Shown here one piece after another: positions 13,821-16,744 of a stretch of 16,744 nt of DNA. The notes beneath the pieces are model-generated. The model did no database searches and was not told the origin of the DNA. It was given only the letters and a program-made list of their open reading frames with translations. The DNA is from Lachnospiraceae bacterium UBA3645 (GTDB lineage Bacteria > Bacillota > Clostridia > Lachnospirales > Lachnospiraceae): positions 1 to 16,744 of the forward strand of contig DFKM01000001.1 of assembly GCA_002373555.1 (NCBI GenBank), given 5' to 3'. A program made the translations under genes and the position numbers. The number at the start of each line of letters is the position of its first letter. The first letter of the stretch is position 1.

Positions 13821-13849
13821 ATTGTACCCGACTCCTGCCGCCGCGTCAA
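13821..13849 (-). promoter_or_regulatory. promoter for the aminotransferase-aldolase-TetR-kinase operon
   Basis: On the minus strand TTGACG (13844-13849) and TACAAT (13821-13826) are spaced by exactly 17 bases; each box differs from consensus at one position. The predicted start is near 13814, giving a 70-base leader that contains the inverted repeat and the AAGGAGG site. Confidence 0.8.
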
Positions 13850-13909
13850 CTAAATTCAGAACAAAAATCTAAAAATCGAGCCAGAAATCTTTGCTTCCCG
13901 GACCGCATC

Positions 13910-13937
13910 AAAAAAACAGGGAGCTGTGCTCCCTGTT
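13910..13937 (-). terminator. intrinsic terminator after the small secreted protein gene
   Basis: A perfect 10-base-pair stem AACAGGGAGC/GCTCCCTGTT has a TGT loop. On the minus strand it is followed by seven T in a row. It lies 44 bases beyond the stop of the gene at 13981 and insulates the aldolase-kinase operon from it. Confidence 0.88.
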
Positions 13938-13980
13938 CTGCTGTTCCTGTATTCATTTTCTGCAGCGGCTGCTCTGCGCT

Positions 13981-14448
13981 TTAATATCCGAAACTCACAA
14001 TTTCCCAGTCGCCGTCTTCCGCACGGGCCAGCCACCACTGATAGTCCTTGTAGTCATGATCCGGCTCCCAGGATCCTTTGGCCTCCGGTGCCGTGTGAAA
14101 GTCCATCAGAAGTTCCACAGCCTGTGTGTAGTTCGCGCCCTCTGTCAGGGAATTCAGCCAGGTCAGATTCTTCTCATTGTTGGCATCGTCTCCCGCATAA
14201 CGGATGGCATGCAGTTCACAGTCTTCCCAGGCCGCGAACTGGCATTTGACCGCAAGCATCGCATCCTGCAGTTCTTCCCCGGTATAAAGCTTTGAACCGC
14301 CAAGATCGATGCTTTTTCCGTTCTGATCCAGATGTGCCGCTGCGGCCTGATGGCCGGTTTCCGTTTTCTGTGCTGTCCCGAAAACGGTCTGTGCCGCCAT
14401 GACAGACAACAGGCAAACTGCAAACAATAAACCGATTCTCTTTTTCAT
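13981..14448 (-). CDS. small secreted protein of unknown function
   Basis: This is a 155-residue protein with a signal peptide: MKKRIG, a hydrophobic stretch LLFAVCLLSVMAA, then a likely cleavage near VFGTA (about residue 25). No lipobox cysteine is placed properly; C12 lies inside the hydrophobic core. The mature part is acidic and tryptophan-rich. It begins a folded region at YTGEELQDAMLAVKCQF and ends WWLARAEDGDWEIVSFGY. The ending resembles small secreted Clostridia proteins that close with W-x-DWGY, probably NTF2-like, but this is a pattern impression only. Two mature cysteines (in VKCQF and EDCEL) could form a disulfide. The ATG at 14448 follows AGGAGGACACAGT. It is 74 bases downstream of the transporter gene, with no good promoter seen, so co-transcription is likely. 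Confidence 0.82.
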   Translation of the reverse strand: MKKRIGLLFAVCLLSVMAAQTVFGTAQKTETGHQAAAAHLDQNGKSIDLGGSKLYTGEELQDAMLAVKCQFAAWEDCELHAIRYAGDDANNEKNLTWLNSLTEGANYTQAVELLMDFHTAPEAKGSWEPDHDYKDYQWWLARAEDGDWEIVSFGY

Positions 14449-14522
14449 ACTGTGTCCTCCTGTTCGGTTTTGTGTTGACTGGTTACCTATATTCCTCCGC
14501 CGCCCAGGCGGAATCATTCCCG

Positions 14523-15467
14523 CTAAACAAGTCCGAGACTTCGCATCCACATGATCCCTGCCGTCATGGATACAATGCAGAACAGGGAAGTAGCGGCCAC
14601 GGCCCCCGCGCCAAGTTCCGCATCTCCATGCATCTGTCTGGTCATGATATAGCTGTTCGCCGCAGAAGGAACCGCCGCCATGACAAAGAGCACCGCCAGC
14701 TCCTCTCCGCGGAAGCCCAGCAGGACTGCCCCGCAGGTGCAGATCAGCGGAGAAAGGACATCTTTGATCAGCGTGGTGAGCACGATCCCTTTCCAGCTGG
14801 ATCGGAGCACCGCCAGATTCAGGTTCGCGCCGATCAGCAGCAGTGCCAGCGGCGATGCCAGCTGCGCCATATAAGCAAGGGTCTTCATGACCGGCTGCGC
14901 GATCGGAATGCGGAAGAACGAAAACGGGATTCCCGCAGCGATCGCAATGATCAACGGGTTTTTCAGGATCTTCAGAAGCTCTTTTCCGATGTTCCCGCCA
15001 CCGCCCTCTTCATCATAGTGAGACAGAAGAAGGACGGCAAGGATGTTGTAAACGGGCACCACAAATGCGATGACCGCTGCCGTGACCGGAACATTTTCCT
15101 TTCCCAGCAGATTCTGGCAGACCGGTATGCCGACATAGGCAAAATTCCCGCGGTACGCCGCATGGGCCGCGGCCGCCACCTGCCTTTTCTCCCGGAAAAA
15201 CAGCCGGCAGATCATCCAGCCAAGGAAGAAGATCACCAGCGTACATCCGACGGCATAGGATATAAAGACCGGAGACATCACTTCCCGGATATCGGCTTCC
15301 GCAACGCTCCGGAACAGGGAAGCGGGCAGGCTGACATAGAAGACCAGCCGCAGAAGCTTTGCGCACATCTCCTCTTCCAGAATTCCGATCCTCATCAGCA
15401 CGCTTCCGAGAACGATCATCAGAAAGATCGGGAGAACAACATTCAGACTAAAAATAAAATTTTCCAT
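14523..15467 (-). CDS. AEC-family (auxin efflux carrier-like) transporter
   Basis: This is a 314-residue membrane permease, typical for bacterial AEC proteins (300-320 residues, about ten helices in two halves). Visible features are the N-terminal helix with PIFLMIVLGSVLMRIGIL, the YRGNFAYVGIPVC segment in the first half (family G-N-x-x-x-x-G-x-P motif) and PLALLLIGANLNL in the second half. Characterised bacterial relatives move malate, malonate or other carboxylates. The start is taken as the ATG at 15467, which has GGTGA five bases upstream. The alternative GTG at 15476 would overlap the CoA-transferase stop as GTGA and add three residues. Its position right after a CoA-transferase suggests a carboxylic acid as substrate, which is inference. 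Confidence 0.87.
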   Translation of the reverse strand: MENFIFSLNVVLPIFLMIVLGSVLMRIGILEEEMCAKLLRLVFYVSLPASLFRSVAEADIREVMSPVFISYAVGCTLVIFFLGWMICRLFFREKRQVAAAAHAAYRGNFAYVGIPVCQNLLGKENVPVTAAVIAFVVPVYNILAVLLLSHYDEEGGGGNIGKELLKILKNPLIIAIAAGIPFSFFRIPIAQPVMKTLAYMAQLASPLALLLIGANLNLAVLRSSWKGIVLTTLIKDVLSPLICTCGAVLLGFRGEELAVLFVMAAVPSAANSYIMTRQMHGDAELGAGAVAATSLFCIVSMTAGIMWMRSLGLV

Positions 15468-15472
15468 TGATT

Positions 15473-16744
15473 TCACCGTTTATTCGACCGCCGCCAGATC
15501 CCCTGCTTCTCTGCGTCCCGGATCAGTTCGTCGCGAAAATCCGGATGTGCGATCGAGATGATCAGTTCCGCTCTTTCCCAGGTCGTCCGCCCGACGAGAT
15601 TGATCACACCGTATTCCGTCACCAGTAAAAACGTTTCCGAGCGGGGATCCGTAATGATATCGCCCGTAAATCTGGGCCGGATGCTGGAGATCTTCTCTCC
15701 GTTCTTATTGACAAAAGAGCTTCGCAGGCAAAGGAAGGATTTGCCGCCTCTGGAGATCGCCGCGCCGGTCAGGAAATCGAGCTGTCCGCCGGTCCCGCTG
15801 ATATGCCGCCCACCGGCGCCTTCCGAACTGACCTGTCCGTACAGATCGACGGCAATGCAGTTGTTAATGGAGATCATGTTGTCGATCTGCCCGATCACCG
15901 CCGGATTATTGACATAGGAAAGCGGCGCGGCCATGATCCCGGGATTGTTGTCCACCCACTCATAGAGCGGACGGGAACCGAAGACCATGCCGGTCACGCC
16001 CTTGTTGCGGTGGGTCGTCTTCTTCCGGTTCGTCAGCTTCCCGGCTTCGTAAAGATGCAGATAGGCATCCGAGCAGAGTTCCGTATGCATGCCGAGATCC
16101 GTAAGATCCGATTCCGCGATCCGCATGCCGATGATATTCGGCATGTTTCCGATCCCAAGCTGAAGGGTCGCACCGGAAGGGATAAACGGCATGATCTGAT
16201 CCGCGATCGCAAAATCCTCTTTTTCCGGCGGCAGCACCGGGACCTCGGGCAGCGGTCCGTGTTCTCCTTCCACCACGTAGTCCACTTCCGAAATATGCAC
16301 GGATTCACCAAAGCCGCCCAGGATATGCGGCAGCTTGTCATTCACTTCCAGGATCACGATGTCGGCTTTCTCCAGGATCCCCTTCGCGATGCCGGTGGAA
16401 CAGGACAGGTTGAAATAGCCGTGGCGGTCCATCGGCGTCACACACATCATAGCCACGTTCACGGTAAGGAAATGCTTATAGTATTCCACCACATGCCGGA
16501 ATACCATCGGGATGAAGCTGCACAGGCCTCTGTCCGAGAGCTTTCTCTCATACGCAGAAAAATGCCAGCTGTTGTAAATGAAATGCTCTCTCGTGGGATC
16601 GCATTCCGCGGTCATGATCGGCCCAAAGCAGAGGTTCCCCCGGATCTTGACATCCGTGAGCTCCTCCTTTCGTTTTGCAAGCGCTGCATCCAGCAATGGC
16701 GGGAAGCCCAGATTCGTCGTGTAGTCGACCCAGTCTCCGCTCTT
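15473..16744 (-). CDS. acetyl-CoA hydrolase/transferase family, butyryl- or 4-hydroxybutyryl-CoA:acetate CoA-transferase (5' end outside window)
   Basis: The product swaps CoA between an acyl-CoA and a free acid, usually acetate. The frame is open to the window edge, where it reads SGDWVDYTTNLGFPPLLDAA, so the true start lies beyond. About 423 codons are present out of a usual 430-450, so only a short N-terminal piece is missing. Motifs are YNSWH near the start, MDRHGYFN, LQLGIGNMPN (CoA loop), EGAGG with the likely catalytic glutamate (codon 15821-15823) and GGQLDF (15773-15790). The C-terminus IAHPDFRDELI...GIWRRSNKR matches the butyryl-CoA:acetate transferase group of gut butyrate producers. 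Distinguishing butyryl from 4-hydroxybutyryl or propionyl activity by sequence alone is unsafe. It is followed immediately by the AEC transporter. Confidence 0.9.
   Translation of the reverse strand, partial: KSGDWVDYTTNLGFPPLLDAALAKRKEELTDVKIRGNLCFGPIMTAECDPTREHFIYNSWHFSAYERKLSDRGLCSFIPMVFRHVVEYYKHFLTVNVAMMCVTPMDRHGYFNLSCSTGIAKGILEKADIVILEVNDKLPHILGGFGESVHISEVDYVVEGEHGPLPEVPVLPPEKEDFAIADQIMPFIPSGATLQLGIGNMPNIIGMRIAESDLTDLGMHTELCSDAYLHLYEAGKLTNRKKTTHRNKGVTGMVFGSRPLYEWVDNNPGIMAAPLSYVNNPAVIGQIDNMISINNCIAVDLYGQVSSEGAGGRHISGTGGQLDFLTGAAISRGGKSFLCLRSSFVNKNGEKISSIRPRFTGDIITDPRSETFLLVTEYGVINLVGRTTWERAELIISIAHPDFRDELIRDAEKQGIWRRSNKR

Noticed and set aside
16694..16696. Start codon (TTG) of the CoA-transferase at 16696
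   Set aside because: The frame stays open to the window edge and the upstream residues (SGDWVDY) match the family's conserved N-terminal region, so the gene starts outside.

Overview
The window looks like chromosome of a fermentative, moderately GC-rich member of the Firmicutes, class Clostridia, possibly Lachnospiraceae-like. Four things suggest this: a butyrate-kinase/phosphate-acyltransferase pair, a 4-hydroxybutyrate/butyryl-CoA:acetate-type CoA-transferase, strong AGGAGG ribosome binding sites before almost every gene, and vegetative promoters of the TTGACA-17-TATAAT type. The genus cannot be fixed from sequence alone. No rRNA, tRNA, CRISPR array, insertion sequence or phage gene was seen. 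Ten of the eleven complete or nearly complete main reading frames with a clear metabolic, transport or regulatory role lie on the minus strand; only one TetR gene and one gene remnant lie on the plus strand.

Left part (1-2974): a phosphate acyltransferase (cut by the window edge) lies downstream of a divergent butyrate-kinase-like gene. A divergently transcribed TetR-family regulator (2306-2902) faces them across a 286-base control region. That region carries a good promoter in each direction and two near-identical 11-base dyads (TGCATRTTGCA), one near each promoter. The TetR gene ends in a strong terminator. Next (3027-5080) come a PutP-type sodium/proline symporter and a 539-base stretch with no intact gene. 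This stretch holds a short in-frame remnant of the C-terminal domain of a GH43 beta-xylosidase and a strong hairpin terminator.

Middle part (5081-8852): two tandem, 4-base-overlapping CNNM/CorC-type membrane proteins with CBS domains have a near-consensus promoter in front. They are followed upstream by a small XRE-type DNA-binding protein with its own promoter and by a GtrA-family membrane protein with a terminator.

Right-middle part (8412-13849): this is the most interesting unit. One promoter appears to drive a class III (glutamate-1-semialdehyde-aminomutase-like) aminotransferase, a class II aldolase with a degenerate second domain, a TetR regulator, an FGGY sugar kinase and perhaps GtrA. 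Genes are spaced by 25, -23 and 1 bases, then 52 bases to gtrA. A perfect 9-6-9 inverted repeat sits just downstream of the predicted transcription start and is the obvious candidate operator for the internal TetR. The set of enzymes (remove an amino group, phosphorylate, split by retro-aldol) suggests catabolism of an amino sugar or amino polyol not recognised from a standard pathway. This is inference.

Right end (13981-16744): a CoA-transferase (cut by the window edge), an auxin-efflux-carrier-type transporter and a small secreted protein form a run on the minus strand, ended by a strong terminator. A carboxylate export or uptake and CoA-activation module is a reasonable reading.
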